Shown here piece by piece: positions 1 through 13,400 of a stretch of 64,000 nucleotides of DNA. The position numbers and the translations under genes were made by a program. The stretch's first letter is position 1. Each line of letters opens with the position of its first letter. Origin of the DNA: Perkinsus olseni (lineage: Eukaryota; Perkinsozoa; Perkinsida; Perkinsidae). Where the stretch lies: positions 1 to 64,000 of the forward strand of contig JABANP010000143.1 of the NCBI GenBank assembly GCA_013115135.1, read 5' to 3'. The notes below the pieces were generated by a model that saw only the letters and a program-made list of their open reading frames with translations, made no database searches and was not told where the DNA came from.

Positions 1-157
1 TTGTCGGCGAATCTGGTTGGATATCGGGCGTGCGCTAAGTTGGATTCGGGCACGAAACGCATGAATGGTGCGGAGGTAGGAATCCTTCGGAAGCTCCAGG
101 CACGGCTTCGCAACGTCTTACAGGAGCTAATGGTGCCCTTCGGCACTGATTTTTTTT
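1..157 (+). repeat. direct repeat A, copy 1
   Basis: About 157 bases from the window edge match 7287-7443 at roughly nine positions in ten, ending in both copies at a T run after CCCTTCGGCACTGA. The copy may be cut by the window start, so the true unit could be longer. Confidence 0.85.
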
Positions 158-420
158 CCCTTGTGGCTTAGTGATGACTTACAGCGGGACCCGTCCACGA
201 CTCTTAGCCGTCGACGAGGTGATGAGGACGACGTCCTGACCTGAAGTATACCATGGCGGAGGTTGTCTGGGCCACAGACTCTGTGGCGGCCACAGTGTGG
301 CCTTCTTTCCCCAAGCAGGAGCAGGCTCATGCGTCCGACTGGTTCGGAGTGAGCTCTGCTGGCTTGGCCAACTCGGCAGCTCGTTGGCGACGTAGTTGTC
401 GCTGGCTGTCGAAGGGGCGC

Positions 421-560
421 CTGGAAAGCCGGCATTGTGCCGGGGGCGCGCACACGCAGATGAGGTGAACCTCCAGTAGGTTCCGCGTTGCTTGGCTTTC
501 TTTAAGGCCATCTTCGTGTGGGTTGTGTAGTACGGTAGTACTAGAACCCAACCTAGGAGC
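421..560 (+). repeat. diverged repeat C, copy 1
   Basis: Shares an ordered series of matches with 1228-1362: a GGCATNGTGCCGG-like start, then ACCTCCAGTAGGTT, TTGGCTTTC, AAGGCCAT, TTCGTGTGGG and a TAGTAC-4 bases-GTACTA hairpin. By eye about three quarters of bases agree. Confidence 0.6.
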
Positions 561-1227
561 CGTCGCTCTTACGGCACGGCTCTGTGTTAGTGGTTTCCTG
601 CGTGTAAGTCAGACGAATGTGCCTGGATAAGTGCCAGGCCATTCCTTCGCAGTAAATGGCCTTCTTTAGGGCCATTGTGCGTAGGGGTTGGGGGATGGAA
701 GTTCCATCATGGGACCTGATTACCCGTCTGACGCGACTGATGCCTGGTTCGGCGTCGCGTACTCGAGTGACTGAGTACACTTGACTCCACGTTGCGAGAC
801 TCGCACTGGAGAGTAATTGTACTAGACGTTCGATACGTCATGTGACTTACATGATTCTAAGTGACGAGCGGATGAAGCTCGGTCATTGAGCATAGATTGT
901 CAGCTGTGCACGGAGACAGTTGCTGAATAGACGGCTGTAAGCTTGGGATGCTAGCGCCGGTGATAAGCGACTTTGCATTTCCCGTGAGCGAGGGCCCTGA
1001 GGTTAGTTACTAACCGTCGTGTGTAGGCCGCTTTGGGAGTTGTTTGTTGACTTCCCACCAATGTCCGCCTGGGCGGACCGCCCATCCCGCCATGCCTCTC
1101 AAGGACGACAAGGATGCCGTAGTCAGGACATCATGAGAGCGGTGGTGCTGTATTGGGTAACTGTATCGGACGTTCGATACGTCACCGTGACGTCGTTACG
1201 TTATTGTACACGAGGTTCCGGGGAGTC

Positions 1228-1362
1228 ACCTGTGAGGGCTGGCATGGTGCCGGTGGGGAGTACACGCGAAGGAGGCGAGCCTCCACTAGGTTGTTCGTCG
1301 TTGGCTTTCGTCAAGGCCATATTCGTGTGGGTACTGTGTAGTACTGTTGTACTAGGGCCTGC
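1228..1362 (+). repeat. diverged repeat C, copy 2
   Basis: Partner of 421-560. The terminal hairpin keeps both arms (TAGTAC and GTACTA) while its four-base loop differs (TGTT here, GGTA in copy 1), as expected of a structured element. Confidence 0.6.
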
Positions 1363-4300
1363 CTGAGAGGCTTAGACTCTGAGTCTATTGTTGCCTGGCA
1401 CGACTCTTACTTCACGAATTCCCCACCCGTGAGTCAGATCAGAGTGCCACGGGTGGTATCGCGAGTAGTTCTTTGAAAGAGCTTCTTTCGTAGTGAGCCG
1501 CCTTCGTCATGAATGTCGTGCCGCACGACTCGTGCGTTGCGGCAGCGATGGGTTTAACTCTCTGCTGCGTGTCTGATGCGATTGCCGTGTAGATGGGCGT
1601 CGCCTATGAATGGCATGAACGGTCGGATGATATCAGAGGTTGATCATCAGATTGCAAAGCTTGCCAGGCACGTGCTGCGTGAAATGCGGATTTGCAAGTC
1701 CCAGGCGCTAATTGCCCGCTCACAGGTCGACGGTCGACCGTCGACCGTCGCACCGTACGACTATCATTTCTAGAGCGAGTTGCCCAAAGCAACAGTATAT
1801 CGCCGATGGACGCTTCGCGATTTTACGACTGTCGCAAAAGGCTGATGTAAGTGAGCATCATGGAACGGTTACATTGTACCATGTAGGCAACTTCGGGTAA
1901 CTTCGTCGCACAGGATGCGGAAAGTCGCTTCACACGGAGTTTTACCGACTGAGCGATCGGCATACATGAGTTTGTTGAAGACAGTGGCAGTACCGCTGGC
2001 GATGCCCCAGAGGTTATTTGGGTACCGTGGGCCGTGTCCCGATTGCACTCAGTACTGTATATCGCATCGAGTGGGTGAATGCTAAGGTGTAAGCTTCAGC
2101 GTCGCTCAGTGAGAGCTCCCGTGGTCACCCTCGAGTCGCTTAAGTCGAGCCAGTGTGCGAATAGTTGCGACTCAGTAGCATTTGCTATCAGTCTACGCAG
2201 GGGAGATCCATCGCAGTTAGTGCGTCTGTGATGCTTACTGCTTGAGTCACGAATCGTGGACTGTTCATGCCGGTAGCGTTGTGATCCCACAATGTGACTG
2301 CTACGTTGGGGAACGCCTCATAATTTGGAAAGAGGCTCTTGCAACAGTCTTGTTGAAGATAGAGCCTCGAGTTGAGACCCTCAGTTGTACGTGGGACATT
2401 CCTGTGGACAGTGTAACCGTGACACTGTCACGCCTCCTGCTGGCTCCCCAACGTTGCCTGCGCCACGTACGTGCTACGGTACTACCCACTGGGTAGTATC
2501 CGTGCGTGCCAGAGGCACTTGAGTAAAGTGACGTTACTAGTGGAGTAGTCTCACCAAGCTACTTCCGCGTTAGCCCGGGGGTGAGGGCAGCCTGCCCCAA
2601 CTGGGAGCTGCCTCCGCTTGCATCCGACCCAGGACGATTCATGCCACAGTAACACTGACAGTGTGGCACCCCGGTCTTGATAGGCACGCGCTTACAATGG
2701 TAAGACCGTGCCACCTCTCGCAGAGTACCGAGATGCCGTCACGGCATTGCCGTGCTCCAGAACATATTGGCGTGACGCGATTTGAAGAGCGCCCAGTTTC
2801 CGGAAAAAAAACAGCGGGTTACTGCAGGTCGGCGCGAGGCTGTCTGAATAGCATGGGAGCTCTACATCGAAAGTGGGAGCAAGTGCCAAAGCTTGCAGTT
2901 GTTTGCAATTTTCATAAACAAAGTCGAAGAGTTGTCTCCAGTTTGAACCCGAGGCTTCCGCGTTGCCGCACCGGCAATCCTGGCCTCGGACCGAAGCCCT
3001 CGGTTCTATCGTGCGCGGGGAGCGTACTACACAACCGCCCACGGCGTGTCGGACGCGCGTCGGTGAGGCGAAGCTCGCAAAACTCTCCGTCGGGCCGGCG
3101 AGGTCACGGCCGGCGTTCCAACTCAACTCCAACTGGGTAGCGAATTGTTCCTTCGATGATGAGAATTTCTCGGACCAGGAATCACGCAACTCCTAAACCG
3201 CGTTTTGGTCGCTGGGCTCCTTAGCACAACAGTGTTTCGGTCATCGACGATGACTCATCGTTGAGGTTTCGCCCAGGGATGAGGTCAGTCTGATTTGATC
3301 AGGGTAACCCTGTGAGGGTTAAGACCAGGGCCCACCGAAAAAGAATTCTTTGAGGAGCTTCGTGGGCCACAAGCCGCTCCAGTTACGAGTCGTGACTGGG
3401 GTGTATAAACTTGAGCGGCTCAAGATGAGCCCTTGAAAGACAGAGGACGAGCGAATGCTTGTCATGCGCCTCTGGAAGGCGCGGCCTTTCCTCCCATGAG
3501 TGCAGGGCATGACGTGCCCGGCATGTGCCTTGCCGTATCCCGAGTGAACGCGGCCGGTAAGGTTATGATAGGGAATCCTATCGACAAGGGCGACCATAGA
3601 GTGAAAGTGCGTATAAGGAGCGGATCGAGAGCCGAGCTGCTGCTAGTCTTACATGCAAAAAAAAGTATCGAGGGCAGTGGTCACCTCGAATGTTCGGCTC
3701 CGTAGTCATTCCGGAGCTACTGCTTGCGAACCTTCCCCTCAAACTAAGTACCCCACAGTTTGGACGAGGCGATCTGGAAGAAATCCAACAAGGATGTGGG
3801 GTACTCGAGTATCGGGCGCTGATGTTTTTTTTTTGATAGTGGTAGCGAATGACAAAGCCCAGCATTCACCGTGTTGGACAGCGTGTCGAGGGAGCGTCGA
3901 CGATGGAGGAAACGCCCGATGACTCCGTCGGACGGAGGCGCCAATCGGTCTAGAATTGCCGGGCTCAGGCAAATTCCGTAGACAAAAGTTCCGAGTCTCA
4001 GGGAGACTCAATGTTACTAAGACGGTGATCGACCTCGTGAGTCGGCGCTGCGAATCAGTGGCTTCGGCACGCCAGTGGCGTTCTTTGACTCCGTCCTCGT
4101 CTCTCGTGTATGCACCGCGCTGCTAGGCGATGACTCGACCGCCTCCGACTTGTGGGAGAGGCGGCGGCTTGCAGCGCATCGATGTGTTTATTGACTAACG
4201 TTGAATGGGTCACCGTAGTATATAGTGGTTTGTTTCGAACGATACGATAGCTTCAACGATCCAGATCATCCGGGTATAACCTCTCACAATGGCTGGTTGC

Positions 4301-7051
4301 AGCTGCTCACCAGCCTTCAGAGGTCGTTGTCCGTCCAAGAGCTCCGCTCTCACGTAGAGTTCACGTTCATGTCAGGGACCCTCACTTAAGGTCGACCGTG
4401 CGAGGGTGTCGCCGGCGCAGTGGCGGTATGGCCATCGACCAGTGGATGACCGCCAGCCCGTGGCTATGATAACCGGCGTATACCTTGGCGAGCCAAGTTG
4501 GCCTTGACCCATGCTGCCGACAGCCAATCCAAACCATTAAGAGCTATACCCAGAATCTTCATCCAGATATCCGATTCGGCACGTCCACCCCGGTGATCGC
4601 TGCGAGCCTCTGGGGGTGTAATCCTCGAAGTCATCGCACTTCCGGAAGCGAAGCTCGCACGGTGTCAAACAACTCGGCTCAAGGAACGATCTGTCGAGCG
4701 TTCACTGGAAGCCTTTCAGGAGGGGCTGGCGGCCGGTCCATTGCCGCCCAGTGATAACGATACGGTGGTACCTCATATTCGACGTTACATAACGCGGAAG
4801 TGGCAGGGTTTGTTAGGGCAAACCTCAACGGTCGATTTGGGTGGTCAGAGATCGAGTGGTAAGATATGAGCGAGCTCATACGGGCTCGGATGACAGTGGT
4901 AGGAGTATAGTACTCCTACTTCGAGTATTAACAGCGGATGCAGCCGCTCTATGAGTCACTTGTATGTCCCTCCCACCGCTCCACCACGGCGGCAGGAACG
5001 GGAGAGATCCGGGCGAGGGAGTGATACAGCGTTGCAGATTGCCACTGACTGTCAGTGACTGACACTCCATATGCGTGCGCTAAGACGTAGGAAAGTCTTC
5101 GTCACGGCGTATGTCAGCTTGTAATAGCGGTATGTCGGGGACCTGATTCGGAGCGTCGAATCGGGATTCTCTCACTCTGAGTGGCGGAGGCAGGTTGCAC
5201 GCGGTGCAGTCAGCCGTGTCAAAGGATAAGAGCTTCAACAGTCGCGCGAAGCTCTCGTCGAGCGCATCAATGTTCTTGGAGATGCTGGGACTTTCGGGAA
5301 CTGCTCGATGAGGAGTAGTTGATTCCGTACTACGTAGAACTCTAGATACCACACAGAGTAAGTAGTATCTAGCGTGCGGTTCTATATCGTTACAGGAGCA
5401 ACCAACGTTGCGGTGAAGATATTATCGAACTTTGCTCGGGAGATGGACAGTCGCTTGCTGCGGCTGTGCCATACGAATTTGCGTTGGGGACCCGGGTAAG
5501 TCTTCCTGATACTGCCTGCCTTGCAACGGGAACACGTTACCTGGAGCTAATCGTTTCTGCGCACACTCTGGTAGATGTGGAACTGGTAGGCTCAGAATCA
5601 CACTCGTATTCATGCGGGCGTCCATGCCTGCATCACGATCAGCGCGTATTCGTATGTCGCAGCCTACGTCTCGCAGGACTGATAGCGAGGGATCAGCAAT
5701 AGTCTGTGTGTCACAGGTGGTGGCCGTGGTTGTCAGAACCGCAAGTTCCGGCTCTTGTTTTAGCCCGAAACACCGACCGGGCCAGACGCATCGTTGCAGG
5801 ACGCAATTAGACTAGCACACGGTGCGCGGCTCACTTATAGTTTGGAGGGAGTTACGGTGATCGTTTCCCTAGAAAGGCGTCGACGGGGCAGTAGTAATGA
5901 CCAGTCCGGGATCGAAAGGACGTCACATAATGGCGAGCCTCGGCGGTGGCATTGCCCCCTACTCAAATACGGCAGGCAACCTACCGGCATATCTACTGTG
6001 GTCGCGGCCCGCGACTCGCGGGTAGAACGAACCGTTCTGAACGGTAGCAGTCGAATTCGCGAATGCTATAGCGGCTGGACGCGAACTAATAATGCTACTT
6101 CCGGGTTTGGGCGGCATCAAGGTTCGTCGTTGATAGCGCTGATTATAGGATCACAGCCGGGTTATGAATCGGTTAGGAATTGGTACACCCTGATTCACAC
6201 TCCTCCGTTGAGCTAGGCGTGTCCGCATTCGAGCAGCGCGTCGTCGTGTGTCGCAGTTCGCGTCCCGCAGGACCACTGGCGAGAGAGCGGTATCGCCGTT
6301 GAGGGTTCCTAGCGACGTCCTCGGTGGACCCCGTGAGGACTAACCGGGCTCACCGCATGACGGCGCAAGGTTCGGAAGTAACCCACTCTTGGTTCAGTGT
6401 CAGGGGCCCTGACTCAGAGCAACGCGCCCTGACCCATCAGGGACAGGAGCGATGGTTGGCTATGAATCACGGTTTGCGGCGTTCGGTCAGGTCGCTAGAT
6501 TTCGTCACCGGCGAGGTGACCTGCCGCGGAAGGACGGATGTGTGAGGGTATGGGGCGATGGTTGCTCCTGATCGCATCAAGGCAACAGGCAACACTGCAG
6601 TGGTCCTGATGGAGTGATAGTGAGAGTTTCTAGGAGGTGCGAGGCATCACCTGACCGGCATGACAAACCTGTTTCAGTGGTGACTGTTAGATGCGAGCGG
6701 GGATCCGTCCATCTGACGGACTCTGTAAGATAGTGGTGATAGGCAGAGCGTTGACCGTTGCGGGGTGTGGACTGGAGTATGTGATGGGACGACGCGGGGT
6801 CACCGTCGCTACGGGTATCCGTCAAGAGGATCGGTGTCCGTCAAGAGGACCATACTCCATCATAGTTGTCGTCTCGGACGCCCCCTTTCGAGGTTACAAA
6901 CGAAGTTGGATAGAACGGACGCCTAGCTGTCACGTCTCGAGGGTACGCCTCGTACGGGGTCTCGTACTATGCGGGACACGCGGTTGGTAGTGGCATGAGA
7001 CTCAAGCGAGGGTGAGAGGGTCTCTATCCCGTTAGACGCGGGTTTGTGCGA

Positions 7052-7221
7052 GTTGGGGGGACTAGAGATGAGATGACTGTGTGGTCAACACGCGAGTAGC
7101 TATCCCACTACAGTCACGCTCAACCTCTGGTCTGTATTGCCAAACTCAGGCCCCGGTTTTCGGGCCGCGGGTTTGAGGTTTGGTCAATACCTCTCCCATC
7201 CCCAGCGTCTATGGGATTTCT
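7052..7221 (+). repeat. direct repeat B, copy 1
   Basis: 170 bases almost identical to 7463-7632. The only differences seen are one G in a G run near the start and one T in the GAGGTTT stretch. This implies a recent duplication or gene conversion. Confidence 0.9.
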
Positions 7222-7286
7222 ATTGGAGAGAAACACGGCACGGTTTCTTGGAGGAGAAATCGATTAGCTGGGGATAGAACCCTGGC

Positions 7287-7443
7287 TTGTCGGCGAACCG
7301 GTTGGATATCGGGCGTGCGCTAGGTTGGATTCGGGCACGAAACGCATGAATGGTGCGGAGGTAGGAATCCTACGGAAGCTCTAGGCGCGGCTTCGCAACG
7401 TCTTCCAGGAGGTCCTGGTGCCCTTCGGCACTGATTTTTTTTT
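7287..7443 (+). repeat. direct repeat A, copy 2
   Basis: Second copy of the sequence at 1-157, same orientation, 7.3 kb away. It lies between the two copies of repeat B, so the local order is B-A-B. Confidence 0.85.
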
Positions 7444-7462
7444 CTCAAAATAATCCCTTGAT

Positions 7463-7632
7463 GTTGGGGGACTAGAGATGAGATGACTGTGTGGTCAACA
7501 CGCGAGTAGCTATCCCACTACAGTCACGCTCAACCTCTGGTCTGTATTGCCAAACTCAGGCCCCGGTTTTCGGGCCGCGGGTTTGAGGTTTTGGTCAATA
7601 CCTCTCCCATCCCCAGCGTCTATGGGATTTCT
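7463..7632 (+). repeat. direct repeat B, copy 2
   Basis: Second near-identical copy of 7052-7221, 411 bases downstream, same orientation, with repeat A copy 2 between the two. Confidence 0.9.
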
Positions 7633-10469
7633 TTAACTAAGTGAATGGACCCTCGTATGACAGGTGTGTTGGGGACCATGGACAATGGTCCAGCGATATT
7701 GGTGAATAGGGTGGTGCGGCAGGCTGTTGTGCCTTTGGTACCAAGTTCTATCCACGAGCGTGTCATTTTCAGGCGTGTGGAGTTCCCTTCAGGAACGGAG
7801 GGTGGAAGACCCAGCGCAGGAGTATACATTGAGCGGTTGCGCAATAAGGAGACATGTGTGTGCTTACTACTTGCTTCCCTAGTAACCGGTTTCACTCTGA
7901 GTTGCTACTAGAAACTTGCTAATGAGCGGTTTACTCGATGGGTTAATGCAGTTGACACCCGGCGTTCTTTTTTGTAAGTACGCGTAGCGTTACCTCGGTG
8001 GAATTCGAGGACAAAGGGAGTGCGCACGCAACACAATGAACGCATACGCTCTAAGCGCAGCACATGAGATACGTACGTGCGGATGCCGAACATATGCATT
8101 GGATTCACTGCTTCAGTTATAACGACGATAGCAGGCTAGATATAGTGGTCTCTGTGGCTCCCACAATAGCTGTGGCATAACTATTGGTGTGCAAGATGAT
8201 CTCTTCCCTGCCAACCCGAGAGATGTGTGCTAGCGGTGAGACGTCTTAGCACAGCTGCTAAGCGTCGTCAATCCCCGTACACAGACATCGCCCTATGCGA
8301 AGTTGTTACGGAGAGATGCAAAGACAAACAAGCAATCTTAGAGCATCTCACGATCAATCGCCCGCATACGAAAATCATCGTAGTCGGAACGAGCAAATAC
8401 GACAAGATGGTGGACCAAACGAGCACATCCTTGTCGGTCAAAGAAACTTGAGGCGGAATGAACAATGAATCAAACACCTCGACACAGAACAAACCCTCCG
8501 GGTATGTCACGGGTATCACCCTGGACGAAGCGCCCATGGACGAATTTGCACTACAGCGTATTTGCTCGCGAAAACTTATTTCATCCCCACAGTTGCATTG
8601 AATTACACTTGCCACCGCAACGTGCGGTTTGGAATCCAAGGCACAATCGGAACTTTGGATTAGCGGTGACGGAGCCGGATTTAGAATCGTGACGGCGCGG
8701 GTTCAACTCTGACAGATTTATTCTGTGTCGGACAGACTCGAATACACTGGTTCCGGTCACCGGTTCCCCACCTGTGGGAATCAGTTCCCAAACTCGATTT
8801 ACCAACTGCCACCGACGGTGCGCTGGGTTATGCCTGGTTCGTGATAGTGAATCACTATCGGTGATTCGTGTGTGTGCAAGTCAAACGCCGTCGCCGGCAT
8901 AGTTAGACTTGACGCCGGTGTACTAGCACCTTGACGATGAGCTTTGTGGTGCGTTATTCAGTCAGCCCGAGCGCTGCCACAACGAGCACAAGGAGCCGAC
9001 CAGACCATCTCATTCCCTCACGAACGGACCCACTCTCCACCGCGGGGCGGTGCCCAACTACCGAAACACTCGTACTGCCGCGGTGATTCATTGATTCTCA
9101 ATGTTACTCAGATTCGGGAAAATCAGTCGCAAAATCAGTGGAGCAAGCGAAGTATTCCGAGCCAAATTTCAATCACCGGAATATCGTCACAAAAAAATTG
9201 ACTTTTGGATCGCCCGCGGGATTTAAACCTGTCACCTTTATCTCGATATTTACCTCTTCAGTTAAAAGCCAATGGATGAAGACTTCATCATTGTGATTAT
9301 TTTACATAATTCAGAAGTTTTGAATCAAAACTCACCCTTTGAATCAGTTTACGCATACCGCCTCTCGGCGCCACAGGTAGCACGGCAAAGATCCTCCATA
9401 GAAAGGTCCATCGGTGCTAGTCTGATTCAGCCGTACTGTCAGCGTTGGACTTCAAACTCACACGCACGGCAAAGATATAGATATCCCGACCGGGCTCGCT
9501 CGCCCGGACGGCGGTTTCGCATGAACGCCTCGCATGAAGCTTGGGCTACAACTCGTTGCCGCATGAGCACTTCGAAGTCACTCGTGGGTTGAGAGTGGCA
9601 TTGAAGAGCTCATGTTGCGCTGTAACTAACGGTCGATAGTGTCTTTGGCCCGTGTTCGCGAACTCGCTCAAATCGCCCACACCCAGCGCTACTGTCGCTC
9701 TGATCTGTCTCAGCCGCTATTGCTAAGGATAATTCAACTCTGATTAGTACTCGAGAGTCAGGTGTGAGTTGCATGAGGATTTATGCTTATTGTTTCAGTG
9801 GAAACTAGATCAAACACATCCGACACGGTAGTTTATACGAGTCACACGTGAAACGTTTACCGACCTCAACCAGGCAAACAAACAGTGCCTGCAAGCACAG
9901 GCTGAGCAATTGTGGGTCACCCACAGTGGGTGTATTGGTCCATGATTATTGAAGCAGTACTGCGAGTACCCGGTCAACCACTATGGTCATGAGGTCGACT
10001 TTTCTGTTTCGGGCGTGCGCTAAAAATGTTGAGCTAGTCTGTTCCGCGCTAGCCCCAAGTTGGTCCTGCGTGCAAAGGTAAGGGGATCTTGCTCGGTGAC
10101 ATTTTGTATTACTATTCGAGACGCATAGGGCGTCCTGCTCCGGAGGTACCAGAGTTTAGTAGGGTCAATCGTCTCTACACAACATCAGAGTACATCGGGG
10201 CTTGGAATTTGCTGTTTTCTGTTGCTTGGGGACGGGTTGATTACAACTGCCAGAAGATTCAGCTGCTCTCTCGGAGAGTGTCTCCTGTTGAGGTATACGC
10301 CACTCGCTTGCAATCGTCAGGTATAGTGATTTCTGTCTGGGTCGTGCGTCGTTCTCTTCGTTGGACTAAAGAATTTCGTGACGTTGATCACATCGGATGG
10401 GATTGGTCAATACGGTACCGCCGCTTGGCAATTGCACTGCTCTTCTTGTCAGTGTTCTGTCATCTACCG

Positions 10470-13400
10470 ATGCCTCACAAGGACTCCGAGGAGCCTGGAG
10501 TCCTCAACCTTACCCCTTTGACACTCGCTGGTGGAGCTGCTGCGTTGGCAGCGGCTGGCGTCTTCACCTATGCCCTGACCAGCAGGAGGCCCAAGTCGTC
10601 TGATGAGAAGCTGGGCCCTCCGGTCCCACGGGCCTCGCAAGAAGATCCGAAGATCTTGGCCAAATTGCAGGAAGCTCGCAACACGGGCATGAAGCCCTAT
10701 GATGGTGCTAGTGCGGCTTCCTTCGTGGCTTATCATCTATCGGATTCTGCCTTCATCTATCCCATTACACCTTCCACTCCTCTTGGCGAGAATTGTGACC
10801 AATGGTCTGCTGCTGGTGTCAAGAATGCCTTCGGTCAGTGCACTGTGGTCAGGCAGATGCAGAGTGAAGGAGGGGCTGCCGGTGCAGTCCATGGTGCCCT
10901 TGCAGTTGGTGGTATGTCATCCACTTTCACTGCATCTCAAGGGCTTTTGTTGATGATCCCTAACCTCTACAAGATCGCTGGTGAACTCATTCCGTGCGTT
11001 TTTCACGTACCGGCAAGAGCCATCGCTGGTCAAGCATTGTCAATTTTCGGTGACCACTCTGACATCATGGCTGTGCGTCAGACTGGTTGGGCTCTCCTCT
11101 GTGCCAACTCCGTCCAGGAGTGTATGGATATGGCTTTGGCTGCTCACATAGCCACGTTGAAGTCCTCGGTGCCATTCATCCACTTCTTCGATGGGTTCAG
11201 GACTTCCCATGAGATACAGAAGATTAACGATCTCACTGCTGACCAGATGAAGCTAGTGGCCCAGATCATGTCCAAGGAGATCGACAACCATCGCTCTCGG
11301 GCCCTCAACCCAAACCACCCGACCGTTCGTGGCACAGCCCAGTCGCCCGACATCTACTTCCAGAATGTTGAGGCCGCTAATCCCTACTATGACGCTGTGC
11401 CCGAGCATCTCTTGGGAGCTCTCGATATGATCAAGGCCTTGACTGGCAGGGAGTATCAGCTCTTCGACTATGAGGGTGACCCGAATGCTACTCATGTATT
11501 CGTCGTTATGGGGGCCGGTTCCTCTACGGTTGCCGAGACTATCGCTTATTTGACGGAGCGACAGCCTCGTTACAAGCTCGGCCTGGTCCGAGTGAGACTC
11601 CTGAGGCCATGGTCGGTTCCACACTTTTTGAATGCTCTTCCAGCGACGGTGCAGCGCATTTGCGTACTGGACCACTGCAAGGAAGCAGGTGCTATTGGAG
11701 AGCCCCTCTATGTTGATGTATGCGCTAGTATCCAGAAGTCAAAGAGGCCCGATATCCTGGTAAGGGGCAGTTCTTCGGCATTTGTTACCTCGGGAGCTGG
11801 GTCTCATTAACCGTTCTTGCTCAGGTGATCGGTGGGCGTTTTGGATTGGCTTCTAAGAACTTCACCCCGGGCCAAGTCTATGCAGCTGTGAGGAATCTCG
11901 TCGACGCCCGGGTGCCGAAGTCGCCGTTCACGGTTGGAATTGATGACGACGTGAACAACATTTCCCTGGCCGTCTCGGATGAGATTGACGTGTCTGATCC
12001 CTCAACTACTCAGTGCATGTTCTGGGGCTTCGGCTCGGATGGCACGGTGGGCGCCAATAAGAACGCCATCAAGATCATAGCGGACAACACCGATCTCTAT
12101 CCTCAAGGGTTTTTCGCCTACGATGCCCTCAAGGCTGGCGGTGTCACAGTGTCGCATCTTCGCTTTGGTCCCAGGCCTATAGATTCGCCTTATGAGATCG
12201 CTAGTGGCTGTGAATACGTCGCCGTGCACAAGAAGGAGTACGTCAAGGCGTTCGACGCTTCTCTGATCCTCGGTGCCAGCAAACCGGAGAGCATCCTCGT
12301 GTTGAACGCCCCTTGGCTGACCGTGGAAGAGCTTGATGAAGAACTCCCATCGAAGTTCAAGCTGATGGTGGCCGAGAAGCGTCTCAAACTTTTCGTCATC
12401 AACGCCTCCTTGGTAGCTAAGGAGTCGGGGATGGGTAGACTTATCAACAACATCATGCAAGCTGTGTTCTTCCGTCTCTCTGGTGTCCTCCCTTACGAGC
12501 AAGCACTACCACTTTTCGAGGCTGCGATTGAGAAGACTTACAAGAACAAGGGTGCTGATATCGTGCGCAAGAACATCCTGGCCGTGGGATATGCCATTGA
12601 CAACCTCGACAAGATTGACGTCCCATTCAGCAGATGGATGAAGTGTGAGCGCTCGGACCACAGCAAGCCCCGTAGTGGTGAGGAGCCGGCATTCGTTCGA
12701 GATGTGTTGGATAAAATACATACTCGTCTTGGCGACTCTTTGACCGTATCTGCCTTCCAGCCTGGTGGCACTGTCCCATTGGGCATGACGCAGTGGGGTA
12801 AGCGTGGTGTGGCTCAGGCAATCCCTGTCGTTGACATGGACAAATGTACTCAGTGCAACAAGTGCTCAGCCATCTGCCCTCACGGTGTTATCAGACCATT
12901 CCTCGCTTCTCCTCAAGAGCTTGCCAGTGATGCTACTCCTGAGACTTTCCTGACTAAGCCAGCTACCGGTGGTAACCCAGTATCCGGGCTAGCTTTCCGT
13001 ATCCAAGCCTCTCCTCTGGACTGCACCGGCTGTGAGGTCTGCGTGAACGCTTGCCCCGACAATGCCTTGGCGATGAAGCCTTTGCCTGATGCACTGGCCG
13101 AAGGTCACAAGAACAACTGGGACTATGCTATGACTCTAGAGTCTCGTGGAGACCGCTTCGACGCTCACACCTTGAAGGGTTCCCAGTTCCAACAGCCTCT
13201 ACTAGAGTTCTCGGGCGCGTGCGAGGGTTGTGGTGAGACGCCTTACGCCAAGCTCCTGACTCAGATGTTCGGTAAGCGCATGGTCATTGCCAATGCTACT
13301 GGGTGCAGCTCTATTTGGGGTGCTACTGCTGGTTGGATCCCATATACTGTTGACAAGAAGACTGGCAAGGGCCCGGCCTGGGGTAACTCTCTTTTTGAAG

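Larger units (their letters stand above)
1..10088. other. gene-poor, repeat- and palindrome-rich region
   Basis: No open frame in this stretch shows a recognisable domain, a paired splice structure or a conserved motif, and the longest frames overlap on both strands with random-looking composition. The stretch does hold two families of long direct repeats, a diverged repeat pair and more than a dozen short palindromes with 7-9 base arms and mostly 1-3 base centres. It looks like intergenic or subtelomere-like DNA. A lineage-specific non-coding RNA or a fast-evolving gene cannot be excluded from sequence alone. Confidence 0.6.

Noticed and set aside
9190..9270. tRNA-like sequence on the - strand (GGTTTAAATCC and CTTTTAA reminiscent of a Lys tRNA)
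   Set aside because: The T-arm and acceptor stems do not pair and no D-arm is found; at best a decayed tRNA relic.
10089..10469. N-terminal extension of the PNO gene in the same open frame
   Set aside because: Composition is unlike the rest of the protein and no targeting or domain signal is seen; the ATG at 10470 gives a natural start.
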